A stretch of DNA of 64,000 nt from Strongylocentrotus droebachiensis (taxonomy: Eukaryota; Echinodermata; Echinoidea; Camarodonta; Strongylocentrotidae): the NCBI GenBank assembly GCA_035222895.1, contig JAVYIG010007181.1:12501-76500 (forward strand), in the 5' to 3' direction. Below are positions 18,770-30,922 of the stretch, piece after piece. A model generated the notes under the pieces. That model did not search any database, was not told where the DNA came from, and was given only the letters and a program-made list of their open reading frames with translations. Position 1 is the first letter of the stretch. Each line of letters begins with the position of its first letter. The translations under genes and the position numbers were made by a program.

Positions 18770-19480
18770 CCCCCCCCCCAAATCAACACCTTGTTGGCGG
18801 GAAAATTGCAACTGATATCCCTTACCTTTCTTCATTCTCTTTTTTTCTTCTTTCCCTTACCCTCCCCTTTCTTCTCTCTCTTTTAGGTTTGCTGGGGGGG
18901 GGGGGGAGGAGGCAAGGTCATTTTGGCCCCACCCCGCTCCACACATTGTTGGCGGGATTAACCGCAACTGATCTTTCCTTCTTTTCTCCCATATCTTTTC
19001 TTCTTCCTCTTTTTTGTTCCCTTTTAGCTCTCCTCTTTTCCTTTCCTTCCTTCTCTCTTTTTTTTTAGCGGGGACAGGGGGGGGGGGGGGGGGAGAAGGC
19101 CTTTTGCCTCCCCCCACCGATCCACAACTTGTTGACGGGAAAATTGCAACTGATATCCCTCTTCTTTTCTTTTCTTCTTCCTCTTTTTTTCCTTCTCTTT
19201 ATCTCCTATTTTCCTTTTTTCTTTCCCTTTCCTTCCTTCTCTTTTATTTTTTGATGGGGGGGGGGGGGAGGCAACAACCTGGGAGGCAAGTCCTTTTGCC
19301 CCCCCCCCCCCCCTCGATCTCCTTCTTCCCTCTTTTCTTTTCCTCTTCCTCTTCATTTTTTCCCTTTCTCTCCTCTTTCTCTTTCACTTCTTTTCCTTCT
19401 CCCTCTCTCCTTTTTTTTTTTTTTGCAGGGGGGGGGGGGGGGGGGGCAAGGCCCGATCGGCCCCCCTGGATCCGCGCCTG
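18770..19480. repeat. Tandem G-run/pyrimidine-tract units of about 190 bp
   Basis: Three to four units share TTGTTGGCGGGAAAATTGCA, a long CT-rich tract and a G run followed by GAGGCAAGGTC. The block ends GGATCCGCGCCTG at 19480, directly against the orphan exon, whose 5' part it replaces. The long open frames here are low-complexity artefacts. Confidence 0.75.
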
Positions 19481-19734
19481 ACATTGACATAGACAACGAC
19501 GGCGGTGCTCACGAGCTCACAGGCTATATGATTGACTCTGACATCAGCGGCGATGATTCAGAAGAGCGAGAAAAACTGCGAGATATAATCTACTTCAATG
19601 GCGCCCTCTACTGGACTAAAGAAGGCAGTCACACTGGCATAGCTGTAATGACTAATTACGATCAAAGCAGCCCATCATTCGACATCAAAGAAGCCAGTGA
19701 AATTAACAAACCCTATCAATTGCTCATCATTAAT
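19481..19734 (+). pseudogene. Orphan LDL-receptor-like (YWTD) exon, copy A, 5' part lost
   Basis: The encoded text includes AHELTGYMID and GALYWTKEG, with spacing like an LDL-receptor class B (YWTD) propeller blade. The 3' end is a splice donor AAT/GTAAAT. The 5' part, present in copy B (54040), has been replaced by the G-run repeats ending at 19480. The remaining frame is open. No neighbouring exons of such a gene are seen, so this is an isolated relic. Confidence 0.6.
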
Positions 19735-19863
19735 GTAAATCCATGATCAATGTTTGACAGAAAAGAGCCCGGCTGTATATTTTTTGTTTGATTCAGCGTT
19801 CTCAACATTGTCATATCAGATATGACGTGTTAAACTACCGCCAACTTTTTCTTTATTTATTTG

Positions 19864-19897
<34 letters not shown>

Positions 19898-22800
19898 TTT
19901 TTTTTTTTTTTTTTTTTGGGGGGGGGGGGGGAGGATTTTCAGGGTTAATTTAATATAAATGACAGACATTGTTTCAAAGGACGAATAATCATGATTGTTA
20001 ATGCTTTTTGATGCATTTTTTTTAAATCGAAAGGCAAAAGAAATACTTTAATTTTGAAACTATTATTCCGACAAATTTATTACCCACCCTCTTTCTCTCT
20101 CTCTCTATCTGAAATTCTCTTTCTCTCTCTGTCTCTCTCTCTCTTTCTCTCTACCCCTTTCCATATTTCCTCTCTTCTCTTCCACCCTCTCTCTCTCTCT
20201 CTGTGTGAATGAATGCATGATCGTCTTTCTGCATTTGTTTTTGTAATATCACGCCATTATCATTTTCTTCAAACTTCCTTCCGCCTTCTTCTTTATTCAC
20301 AAATCTCTTTGTCAGGTATTTAATGCACGTGAACTAAACAGGGTCTGTCTTAATCTTTAATCTTGGATATTCTTCGACGAAATAGATGTGCCTAGATTGT
20401 TCAATGTTTATTTCAAGGTCACGTTGTTTAATTGCTTGAATCTGAATTTATTGAAATAACATCGTCACAAGGTACAATGACATTTTGTTACAGATAATTA
20501 ACAAACAAAAAGTAATCATATAGCAATTCTTGTTTTTTTCCCACCTGTACAACATTTTCACATTTAACCACATACAGATATAACGCATCTTCAATAATAT
20601 TTCAAAAACGTATCAACGTCTAGTCTCATAATGCACAAAGTATTCAAAATTCTCCTCCTACAGATATACACGTCTTATAAATTAAATAAAATTACAAATA
20701 ACGTTTTTATCGTCTAGTTTCATTATCTTTTCGAAAGTTTATTCTTTGTTCAAATATAAATTCCTTATCAATGATTATAATTTTTCAACAATATACTCTG
20801 GGGATTAAATATGGTACAATCGATGGTATTGTGATATTCGTCTCCAATCGCACTATAACAATCATAGTAGGAACGTGTACGTAAATGTGTTGGTAATTTA
20901 TTCGGGCGTCTACGCCTTCCAAATTCAATGGGTGAATTATGTGAACTTATTCTAAATCGGCAAATATTTTAACGTAATTTATTACTTTTCATAAAAGTTT
21001 AATATATTCTCTTGTTTTATGTTTTGCTTAAACAGTCTTTATGGTCGCAATTTATTTTCTCCTTTCTGTAAGCACTGTCTAAATCCATTATAAATTGAGA
21101 ATAATATATTTCTCGAAGTTTAATTTCTGTTTCCACTCCGACTATTTTAATCTTATCTATAATATTTTCTAATTCTAGACATTCATTATTTCCGTCAACA
21201 TATCAATTACTTTTCTTTAATAAATTGTGAACATTACTAAGCTATTTTCTGCTAACCTTTCTCTATTTTCTTGAAAAGAAGAATATAACAAAAAGTTCAT
21301 CAACACTTTTCATACGAAACCAATATTTCATGCAATTTGTTTACATATATCGATAATCATAGGATATTCTCCAGCTTCAGCCAATACAGCCAATTTACTA
21401 CTCTTTTTATTAACCCCTAAGATATTTCTCATCCATTGCAAATGAACACTTTCTATAACATTACTAACAAATATTTTATTGTTTTACCCTGAAGCCTGTT
21501 TGGTTTTGAATAGAGTTTATTTCTACTAAATATGTAACCAGACGTCTGTTCAAAATACTACAAAATATCTTTTTGTTATTAAATTAAATGAATAAATCTT
21601 GAAGAAAAAAAAGAAATATTGAAATGATTTGCCAACAGATCTCGAGAGGGAGATGCCCCTATAGTTAGATGGATCGGTTTCACAACCCCTTTAAAAAATG
21701 GAATAATATAGCTTTCTGACCTTTAACGAGAAAATCTTCCGCTTATTAGTATTATGTTAACTATTTCGCTAGTATCGTTAAAAAACTGCTTGTATTTATA
21801 ATATTTGAGTTTGTACCATTTTGATCTTCATTGAATTAATTGTTGATGATTAATGAATAAATAAAATAGAATGAAATCTAGCAATGTAGTTTATTTTGGA
21901 TAATAATATCACACGAATGTTAACAAAAATATGTGGATATTGTTTGAGAAAAATAGAGTATAAAAAAGTTATTTGAAAAGAAATAAAATACACCTGCTTT
22001 TAAAATTACCAGTATGGTGCCCAAAAAGAAACTATTGAAAATAAAGAAAATATTGCCTTTTAAAAACGCCTTTCATAAATTATAATTTACAGATAAATCC
22101 ACTGCCGTCTAAACATTGTTAAATATGTCACTGGTTTAACAAACCCTTACCAAAATAATTAAATCAAATTATTACAGGCAAACAGTATAAAATCTTAGGA
22201 GCTCGCGCGCCAGCTAAGTGGCAAAAACGCATGAACATGATAAAGTAACTATGAAAAAGAAAATATATGTATATATATATCAAAGAAGATAAAGAAACAA
22301 TATACAGCTAATAGGTGTGACCAGACAATGTAATTGTATACTTCATTGATTATTTGATTCAATAAAATGATTTAAATATAAGACCTAAAGAAATTAGGTA
22401 TTACTGAATGTTATGAGAAATTGTTGAAAAATACAATATATACAAAGGCATTTTTACATTGATAATTCAAAATAATGTTTCTAAATATACTCATGCTCGT
22501 TTTAACAGTTTGTATAGAGTGTGTGTATGTAATTGTGTTTTTACAGACGTGTATCAATTAGATATGTTTACGTGTAGGGACCAAACCTTAACGTCACGTT
22601 TGTATAGAGTATATACTTGATAATTATACAGAAAGTTGCCATTCAAAAGTATTGTTGCAGTGATCATTATCAGGATAAGCATACATGTATGTTTGCAACA
22701 AGATTATAAACAGTCCAATAATACATATTTACGTTACTATTACAAACTTATATTAACGAGTTATGATTAGTTTACACAGGCTCTGATACAATGTTGGAAA

Positions 22801-23050
22801 ATAGTTTGATATAATCATAATGTAGAGTTACTTAAATCATACACTTGACATTATTAGTACACACTTTAACTCTTGTTCAGCTTGAGCAAAATTGTATTCA
22901 AATAAAAACATATTAGGCCTGAACAACGATTCAATAAAATAACAATATGACGCGAAATCCTACTACTAGATAGTTATTGTTATTTCTTTTCTTTGGTAAC
23001 TTGTCAACTCTGTCAGCATACTATTTTTGCCACAACTATGCTGTGTTATA
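19735..23050. other. AT-rich intergenic DNA shared with copy B
   Basis: The region is collinear with 54337-57740. It contains a CT microsatellite (about 20091-20203) and otherwise AT-rich DNA with no supported gene. Relative to copy B it keeps about 125 bp near 22430-22555. It lies between the convergent TRIM-A and TLR-A. Confidence 0.6.
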
Positions 23051-23077
23051 TTCTGAAATAAAACCTCTGAAGCTAGA

Positions 23078-23292
23078 GGACACTTTTTTTTTTTTGGTAG
23101 TCCCCCAAAAATCGCAACGACTCAGCCAGCCGCTGAATTTGGTTTTGGTTTTGGTCTCTAAATTTGAAAAATTGACATTTTTCTTTGTCGGGGGGGGGGG
23201 GGGGGTAAGGTCACCTTTTTTAGGTCAGCCATGGGCATAAAAATACCAAAGGGGCGGGGGGGGCAACCCCCCCCCCCCTGCGTACGCGCCTG
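23078..23292. mobile_element. hAT-type miniature element, left end lost (A)
   Basis: The right end TGCGTACGCGCCTG and the internal CGCAACGACTCAGCCAGCC match the element at 9514-9788. The left terminus is not recognisable. The same copy is present at 57740-57952, so it was inserted before the segmental duplication. Confidence 0.75.
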
Positions 23293-23395
23293 ACTAGGTC
23301 TCCAATCGGAGTAGGGAGGTACACCAATGGTTCACCCCCATGTTTAATGTTTAACTTGACATGGCTTAAGGTCAACAGTTATTTTCGAAACCTCT

Positions 23396-26065
23396 TTACT
23401 CGTTTGGGATCAAGTCATCAATCTTTAGATTGATAGTCAGATTCTTTGCCAATTTATTCCAGAAATACTCTTGTCCTCTTACATCATCAGTCCAGTGGAG
23501 ATAGGGTCTGCCGTCGTTGAGATACAATCTCGCCATGAAAGGTATCTCATCATCAGGGATGTCTTCCAGGAAGACCACAACAACGAACTCGGTTCGAGTA
23601 TCACTCACGTGGTCCATGGCGATGCGCAGTTTGAGCATGAACCAGCGATCGAGTACAGCGGCTCTGCTAAGCACAAGGACTGTCTTGTAACTCCGGGTCA
23701 CCGCGTGATCAACTGCATCCAGATAATGCATTCCCGGTACGAGGTCTTCATCACCAAAGACATTCCTCTGAAACTGCGGAAGCTGTTCTTCAAGAGCCGG
23801 ACGAAGATGATCACGAATCCATTCTTCGTCATCGTCATAGCAAATGACATTTACGTCGAATTCGTAGTCAGTGTGATTGCGAGCGTCTCGGACTTCTTTG
23901 TAGCCAACTAATGCCAGTTTCAAGAGAAAGAGTTTATACCTCAAATGCCATCGATGATAATGCACAAGCACTGCGATGACAACCATGCAAATAACTGCGA
24001 GAGAAATCAAACATGGAATGGTACTGCTGAGCCTACAGAGATTACTTGGATCAAAATCCCGGAGAGGCTTTTCGCGAAGAGGAGCAAGAGATGCTGACGA
24101 ACAAATAGTAACTGTTGTGTGCTGCTTGGTGAGGTTCGGTGATCTCTTTTGCCAATCGAGAAGCCACTTTAGATCACAATTACAGAGAATAGGATTCTTT
24201 GATATGTCTAAAGATGACAGGGAATTTTCAATCGGTTTGAAAGTACTTTGGTTGAGACGGGTTAGTTTGTTGTCTGCTAATGACAGATATTTAAGCAGTA
24301 GATTGTTCGAAAATATTGTTTCATCAAGGCAAGATAGACGGTTTCTATCAAGGTCTATGCGTGTCAGTTGCCTTAACTCTGTCAGCACATCGTAGCGAAG
24401 TAGCTGAATCCTGTTTCCTTTTAAACTCAGCGTATGAAGGGACACCAAGTCGTGAAAGAGATGTGAATGAAGGCTTGGAATATTACAGTCGTCTAAATTA
24501 AGGTTTTGCAAAGTCGTGAGGTTCTGGAACGAACCAGGTAGCAAACCTGGATAAGACCCCAATCTGCTATTTTTACCCAGAGACAAAATCGTTAGGTTAT
24601 CGATCCCGTCGAAGAGAGAAACGTTCATAGACCACAAATCGTACACTCTAAGATCCGTCGCATCAAGGTTTAAATATATAAGAGAACGTAAATGTTTGAC
24701 GGATTCCCTGGGCTTCCACTCGAAATCTCTTTCTATATTATTGTTCAGTCCAAGTAATGTTAACGATGGAGTTTCCAATAGCAAATGGTGTATATTACAT
24801 TCAGATAAACATATCTTTTGAATGCTTTCAAGTCCGGTGAACGCTGTGAATTCTAAGAAAGTGAGGCCTTTGTTCCTACTCAAATCCAAGAGGGTTAAAT
24901 ATTTCAACCCTAGAAAGGCAGATTGTGAAATTTCTATAAGTAAATTGTTATACAATTGCAGCTCTTGTACTTTTGTATTCCATGTTTGATTGTATGGATT
25001 AATGTGTTGTATGTTGTTGGTATGCAGCTTCAGGATTCTTAAATCTTGCATTCCTTCGAAGAAATCCGGCTCGATCGTAACTAAACTGTTGGAGCTGAGA
25101 GAAAGTTTGTAGAGTTGGGTTAAATTTGAGAAGAGGTACGGAGAGAGAGCCTTCAGACCAACCGTATGAAGGTCGAGAAAAGACAGAGGACAATTGCAAA
25201 AGGAGTCGAAGAAATCTACCGGAAAAGCAGTCAAATTGGACCCTGTGATTGACAAAAATTCTATTTCAGAACGTGAGATCCCCATAAATAGGTTTCTGAA
25301 GACTTTCAAAGTTAGAGGGGAGTCTCCAATGATTAATTCACGGACATTTAGTGACGCAATCATATTAGGATCTACTGACCTGATGGGGTTTTCTACCAGT
25401 ACCAAAACATCAATATCGCACACTAAATTGAAAGATTCTGCGCTGAGATGTGCCAGCTGATTCCCCTCCAAATGAACGTTCTTGACCATGCCACACGAAC
25501 TGATGTTGATGAAAGCAAACTTGTTACGTGACAACTGTAATCTCTCCAGCTTTGTGCTCCACCTGAGAGTATCATTAGGAAGCGATATCATGTTTGAATT
25601 GGACAAATCCAGAATGGACAGCTTACTCGCCCAACGGAATAACCCCGTATCCGGCAGCACAAGATGTGGGTTGTGAGACATCAAGAGATCCATCAGATCC
25701 CTGAGAGGGTAGAAAGCTGTGTGATCCAAGGCCCTGATGTCGTTGAAACGAAGATCTAGGGTTGTGATGAGAGGGTATCTTACAAACGAGGAGTTCAAGA
25801 GGGCTCTGACATTGTTGTACATCATGGAGAGTAGCTCGATATCCTCAGCAAGATCTTGAGGAATTGAAGTAAGTCTTCCGTTGTCGCACCAAGCTTCCTT
25901 CAGCTTAGGGTCCTGGTAGCATACTTGATCAGAGCTCACCACAGTCAGCTTTGAGGTCGGCAACGCATCTCCTTGAATTGTTATTAGACATGGGAATACG
26001 AAAAGAAAATATACTACCAACGTGGTCAAAGAGGAAAGAACGGAGCATTCTTTCAACGCCATCAT
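23396..26065 (-). CDS. TLR-A: intronless Toll-like receptor, open over 889 codons
   Basis: This is a single-exon type I membrane receptor. It has a signal peptide (about 1-32), an LRR ectodomain with many LxLxxN strands, an LRRCT cap (CNCDLKWLLDW from about 628), one membrane segment (about 679-701) and a cytoplasmic TIR domain (about 734-881). TIR box 1 is FDVNVICY, box 2 has DEDLVPG and box 3 is FW (866-867). Such receptors sense microbial or damage ligands and signal through TIR adaptors. Two Met codons start the frame; the second is also plausible. It lies tail to tail with TRIM-A and about 2.9 kb downstream of channel B on the same strand. Single-exon TLRs in large families are characteristic of sea urchins. 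No stop or frameshift is seen. Confidence 0.95.
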   Translation of the reverse strand: MMALKECSVLSSLTTLVVYFLFVFPCLITIQGDALPTSKLTVVSSDQVCYQDPKLKEAWCDNGRLTSIPQDLAEDIELLSMMYNNVRALLNSSFVRYPLITTLDLRFNDIRALDHTAFYPLRDLMDLLMSHNPHLVLPDTGLFRWASKLSILDLSNSNMISLPNDTLRWSTKLERLQLSRNKFAFINISSCGMVKNVHLEGNQLAHLSAESFNLVCDIDVLVLVENPIRSVDPNMIASLNVRELIIGDSPLTLKVFRNLFMGISRSEIEFLSITGSNLTAFPVDFFDSFCNCPLSFLDLHTVGLKALSPYLFSNLTQLYKLSLSSNSLVTIEPDFFEGMQDLRILKLHTNNIQHINPYNQTWNTKVQELQLYNNLLIEISQSAFLGLKYLTLLDLSRNKGLTFLEFTAFTGLESIQKICLSECNIHHLLLETPSLTLLGLNNNIERDFEWKPRESVKHLRSLIYLNLDATDLRVYDLWSMNVSLFDGIDNLTILSLGKNSRLGSYPGLLPGSFQNLTTLQNLNLDDCNIPSLHSHLFHDLVSLHTLSLKGNRIQLLRYDVLTELRQLTRIDLDRNRLSCLDETIFSNNLLLKYLSLADNKLTRLNQSTFKPIENSLSSLDISKNPILCNCDLKWLLDWQKRSPNLTKQHTTVTICSSASLAPLREKPLRDFDPSNLCRLSSTIPCLISLAVICMVVIAVLVHYHRWHLRYKLFLLKLALVGYKEVRDARNHTDYEFDVNVICYDDDEEWIRDHLRPALEEQLPQFQRNVFGDEDLVPGMHYLDAVDHAVTRSYKTVLVLSRAAVLDRWFMLKLRIAMDHVSDTRTEFVVVVFLEDIPDDEIPFMARLYLNDGRPYLHWTDDVRGQEYFWNKLAKNLTINLKIDDLIPNE

Positions 26066-26712
26066 TTCCTTTAACGTCTGCAGATGAAGTGATTACGAAC
26101 TTTTATTTTGCCGAGCTAAATTAAGCCATCACAGCCCCTAAGAATGAAGTGTTCAATGGATATGAACAAGTGATGTAATGAAATATAATGTAAATGAATA
26201 GATATATCCTTGCCTTTCTGCTTTTTTGTGGTTGAAATATGAACTTTGTTATCATCCTGAGCTTCCTTCCGCCTTCTTTGTGTGGGCTTTTTAATTTTAT
26301 TGTATCAAAGTACCAAGTGACTTCGAACCAAACCAAAACCAAAACTAAAACATGCAGATTGAAATGTGATGCCAATAAACCTTTTTTTAATGTCCTATAC
26401 GATGTTTGTTTTCCAGCTTTTGATTCAGAGAAAACATTATATTTAGATTTCCTTCCTCCTTCCCGATTCGCCTCAAAGTGCATTTAACCTACCTTTATCG
26501 AACATAATTTAGTTCATTGACACAGTATATGTTTCAGCAGAATGCGTCGGCATAGTATAGATCCAGAATTGGTCATTCACATTCAATCGTTCCAAAACTC
26601 TAACCTATAAAACGTATAACTTCCTTTAATCTTAATTGATTAAAATATGCTCCCATTAACGACATTTCATCTCGATCAACCTCCTACATCCAGGTCCTTT
26701 TGCTTAATCATA

Positions 26713-27150
26713 TTTCTTTATTCCTACAAATTCCTTTTAAAAACTGGGTGACTTTAATAATTCCTTTTCTTCTCTATAATTTCCTTTCTTTTCTTCTTAA
26801 CCGCCTTCGCAACCCCTCCAAAATTTTATTTACCTAATAAAACATTTCCCCTTAACTTCTTTATTCCTACAAATCTCACCTTTTAAAAACTGGGTGACTT
26901 TAATAATTCCTTGTCTTCTCTATAATTTCCTTTCTCTTCTTCTTATCCGCCTTCGCTACCCCCTCCAAAATTATATATACCTAATTAAACATTTCCCCTT
27001 AACTTCTTTATTCCTACAAATCTCACCTTTTAAAAACTGGGTGACTTTAATAATTCCTTGTCTTCTCTATAATTTCCTTTCTCTTCTTCTTATCCGCCTT
27101 CGCTACCCCCTCCAAAATTCTATTTACCTAATTAAACATTTCCCCTAAAC
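26713..27150. repeat. Minisatellite of three units of about 145 bp
   Basis: The phrase TTATTCCTACAAAT recurs at 26718, 26861 and 27008, each followed by AAAACTGGGTGACTTTAATA and a T/C-rich part. It lies upstream of TLR-A and is absent from copy B. It codes for nothing recognisable. Confidence 0.85.
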
Positions 27151-27433
27151 CCTCTCGTTCACTACACCCACACATTATTGGCCTTTTTGTCATGTTTTTT
27201 TAGCCTTCTTCTAGTATTCTTTTATTCATATTGTAGCTTGTTCTATATGAAATGCACTGCACTCGGTTAATTAGCGATAGAATGAATACTCGAGCAGTCT
27301 TGATCGTTTTCCTATTGTAACCCACTTTGAGTGCGTAATGAGTAATTATCTCGTTACATTAATTATTTACACTAACATGTATATGAAGTAGGGTCCTTGT
27401 TGGAAACTGTTATATTGTGCGGCAAGCTACAGA

Positions 27434-28786
27434 TAAATAATAATAATGTAACTTATATCGCGCCAAATCCACTCTGTGGAGTGCTCAAGGCGCGTGTAAA
27501 CAGGAAAAACGATCAAGACTTGAAAAGGAATGTTTTGAGATGAGTTTTGAAAGAATCAGAAGATAAACATTTTTTGATGTCTTCAGGAAGGCCATTCCAT
27601 AATTTAGGACTAGAGTATGCAAATGATCTTTCCCCCCACGTTTTGGTAATTTTGGGGGTCACAAGAAAATTGGAAGTGGATGAGCGTAGAGGTCTTGCAA
27701 GAGTGTAGTTTTGGATTAGAGAGATAAGGTATTGAGGAGTAGAGCCGTGAACGCATTGAAAGGTAAGCAACAACATTTTGAAAACAATGCGATCTTTTAC
27801 TGGGAGCCAGTGTAGCGACTGCAAAACTGGGGAAATGTGGGTACGCTTGGTGGTCAGAGAAACAATACGAGCTGCAGCGTTTTGAAGCTTCTGGAGCTTG
27901 GACAGTAGATTCTGGGGTAGATTGATTAGGAGGGCCAGGCGCGTACGCAGGGGGGGGGGGGGGGTTTGGGGGGTTAACCCCCCCCCTTTGGTAATTGTAT
28001 GTGTGTAAACCCCCCTCAACCCCCCCTAACCCCCCCTTTTGATTTTTTTTTCTTTTAATTATTTAAAAAAAAAAAATTCCCATGGCCCCCCCCAACGGAG
28101 CAAAATGTCAAATTTCCAAATTTCGAGACCAAAAAAAAAAAAGAAAAAAAAAAGTGTCCTCTTACCCCCCCCCCCCCCCGCTTATTCAGCGGCTGGCTGA
28201 GTCGTTGCGAAATTTTCGGACCGATTTATAAATGTTAAACCCCCCCCCCCCCCCCCCCTTGAAAAAATCCTGCGTACGCGCCTGAGGAGGGCATTGCCAA
28301 AATCAAGACGGGAGGAAATCAGAGCATGAACTAATTTTTCGGTGGCAGATTTGGACAAATATTTACGAATAAAACCGATATTACGCAATTGGTACCTTAC
28401 TGATCTGCAAATATTAGAAACTTGGTCAGACATTGTCATATGTGAGTCAAACATAACACCGAGATTGCGACACGTTTGTGACAAGTGAATTATGTGGCCA
28501 GAAAATGAAATGCAATTGATATTAACTTTACTAAGCTGTACTTTGGAACCAAATATAAGGAATTCACATTTGTCTAAATTTAATTTCAAGGAACGTGCGA
28601 GCATCCAATCATGAGCATCAGCCATGCAAGATTCAAGGCGATGAACGGCTCGTTCTGCAGCGGCTTGATCTGAATTGAAGGAAATCATAAGTTGAATATC
28701 GTCTGCATAAATATGATAATCTATGCCATGTTGTAACAAAACTTGTCGCAATCCAATTAAATAAATTGAGAAGAGAGTAGGCCCAA
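27434..28786 (-). mobile_element. 5'-truncated LINE (CR1/L2-like), split by a hAT element
   Basis: Minus-strand frames show reverse transcriptase with the catalytic IYADDIQL motif (near 28690), then KLNLDKCEFLIFGSK, and a C-terminal part with LQSLHWLPVKDRI typical of CR1/L2/jockey-type LINEs. The 3' end near 27440 has a short TAA-type repeat tail. Only the RT middle and end are present, with no endonuclease, so it was 5' truncated on insertion. A hAT element interrupts it at 27936-28284. Copy B near 61860 has the host sequence without the LINE. It is not able to move. Confidence 0.85.
27936..28284. mobile_element. hAT-type miniature element nested in the LINE
   Basis: The ends are CAGGCGCGTACGCAGG and TGCGTACGCGCCTG. 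The 8-bp duplication AGGAGGGC lies on both sides (27928-27935 and 28285-28292). It interrupts the LINE reverse-transcriptase gene between residues that are otherwise continuous, so it is younger than the LINE insertion. Long G/C runs and A/T tracts fill the interior. Confidence 0.92.
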
Positions 28787-29012
28787 ATCATGGGGTAATG
28801 CACGCACGAGTTCACAATGAATGCATGGAATTTGGTCCTAATATTCAGCTTTTTCCTGTCATTATTCCGAATACAAGAGCATTTGATGGGCAATTATTTC
28901 GGCAACATTTCTTCCATAGGCCTAATAACTTCAAAGACCGATAAAAACTCACAAATTATTTGTCACCCTTGGACCAGAACTCGACCTTCTCTTCATATTT
29001 ATTTCTGAGCGA

Positions 29013-30437
29013 TCACGCGTAAAGATTTGTTGCGTAGCTGTCGAAGTCCTGTCGATAGGACTCCAACTTACCCCTCGCTTCATCGTCATTGACAACTGTA
29101 CGCCCCTGACTGTACATCTCTGCCATCTGCGTTATCAAGCTAGTACTCTGCAGACGGGCCACTGCGTGACGTACACACTTCTCCAGATTTGTGACGTCAT
29201 CAGTCAGCTGGTCGATGTCGTCGTCCTCAATCTGGACCCGATTGTGATCGATGCCGTCGAGTTGAGTGTCTGTGTCGTTGAGCTTTCCCATTCGTATGTT
29301 GAGCCCCTCAACGACTACCTCCAGAGATTCGATGCTCATTCCGATCAAGCGAAGGATTTTTGAGATGTGGTTCCTATTTTCAAATAAACGAGTATATATT
29401 TTCATTCATATACATTGTGAAATATAGGGAACCTATAGACCAGTTCACGGTTAGCACATGTCCCAAATGACCCCCGAATATCCACAGATCTTCAAAACAT
29501 GAAGGGGTCCCACTTTATACATTTTGAAATAATCACTCCTACAGCGATGGAGGTGCTACATAAAAATGTTTCCCCCTTTTCAAAGAATACTTCCACCTGT
29601 GTATCATGGAGTGCACTGCTTGTGCATAAACGAATAATGATTACATAACTTTCATGAGCACGTATCCATTATTTTGCCTCCTTGTATTTCACGATTTGGT
29701 CTGCAATGACTTTCTGCTCATGCTCAGACTGCAACTATAAACTGGCTTATTACGAAGCAAAGCTTGTATATCAAATATTGTATCTGAATTCGATAGCAAT
29801 TAAGAAAGATGTAATTAAAGTATGAGTCACTGACACATTATCATTATAAATAACATGTAAACTTAGACAAATGAAGAAAAAGTGCAAGTAGCCGTGGTCA
29901 CCCGAATGAACAATGAAAGCATGTATTTTACAATGGAGTGTGGAAATAAAATAAAATAAATGAAATGAAATGAAACGAAGCAATCACTGACCGGAGAGAA
30001 AGGAAGTTTTCTTTTAATATCCTGAAATCTTCGATGGTAAATCCACAACAAGATGGCGTCGATTCACGTTTCTGATCCTGGTAGCGTTCCAATAATTTGT
30101 GAATCAGAACCTGTTACAAAATAAAGAATAAGTTATACATTAAAAAAAAGAATAAGTTATACATTTAAAAAAAAGAGCATGATGAAGATGATGATGATAA
30201 TTATAATAATATTAATTATAATAATAATAATAAAGACAAATGAATGTATGTACATCACATTCGAATTTGTACTAACATGACTAACGAAAGAAGTATGTAA
30301 GTATGTACATAGTAGACTACTACTACTACTAGTAGTAGTATTACTGATTGTTGTAGTAGTAATAGTAGTATTGTATAAGTAGTAATAGTAGTATTGTAGT
30401 TGAAGAAGTAGTATAGTAACTGTAGTAGAAGTAATAT

Positions 30438-30474
<37 letters not shown>

Positions 30475-30922
30475 AGTAGCATTACTAGTAGTAGCCTAGT
30501 AGTAGTAGTAGTAGAAGTGATAGTAGTAGCAGTAGTAGTGTATTATTACTAATTGTAGTAATAGTGATCGTAGTAAAAGTAGAAGTAGACAATAGAGAGA
30601 GAGAGAGAGTAGTAGTAGAAGAAGAAGACGTAGTAGTAGTAGTAGTAGTAGTAGTAGAAGTAGTAGTTGTAGTAGTATTAGTAGCCTAGTAGTAGTGGTA
30701 GTAGTAGTCATATTAATAGCAATAGAAGTAGTAGTAGTAGGAGTAGTAGTAGTAATAGTAGTAGTAGTAGTAGTAGTAGTAGTCTAGGTAGTAGTAGCAG
30801 CAGCTGGTCTGCCAAGTCGTCTAGTCATGGCAGTCACAAGTCTACAGAGCAAGTGTAATAAATCGTATATGAAATAAACATACCATGGATGCCCTTTCGG
30901 GGTCTCCAGGTCTTTCTTCATC
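29013..30922 (-). CDS. Channel B exons 14-16: C-terminal tail
   Basis: Exon 14 (30884-30922) is only 39 bases and keeps phase 0. Exon 15 (29992-30110) has LIHKLLERYQDQ and TIEDFRILKENFLSLR, matching the TRPC segment that follows the TRP box. Exon 16 (29013-29373) encodes 119 residues with heptad spacing of hydrophobic residues (coiled coil), which in TRPCs joins four subunits. The gene-C counterparts of exons 15 and 16 are at 63090-63208 and 62083-62443. Confidence 0.88.

Noticed and set aside
23471-25676. Several open frames on the plus strand opposite TLR-A (and 58140-60381 opposite TLR-B)
   Set aside because: They are antisense shadows of the TLR coding sequence. They carry no domain and repeat in both paralogues only because the TLR sequence does.
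30255-30711. Leucine/serine-rich frames in the TAG repeat
   Set aside because: These are translations of the TAG and GA microsatellite in a channel intron.
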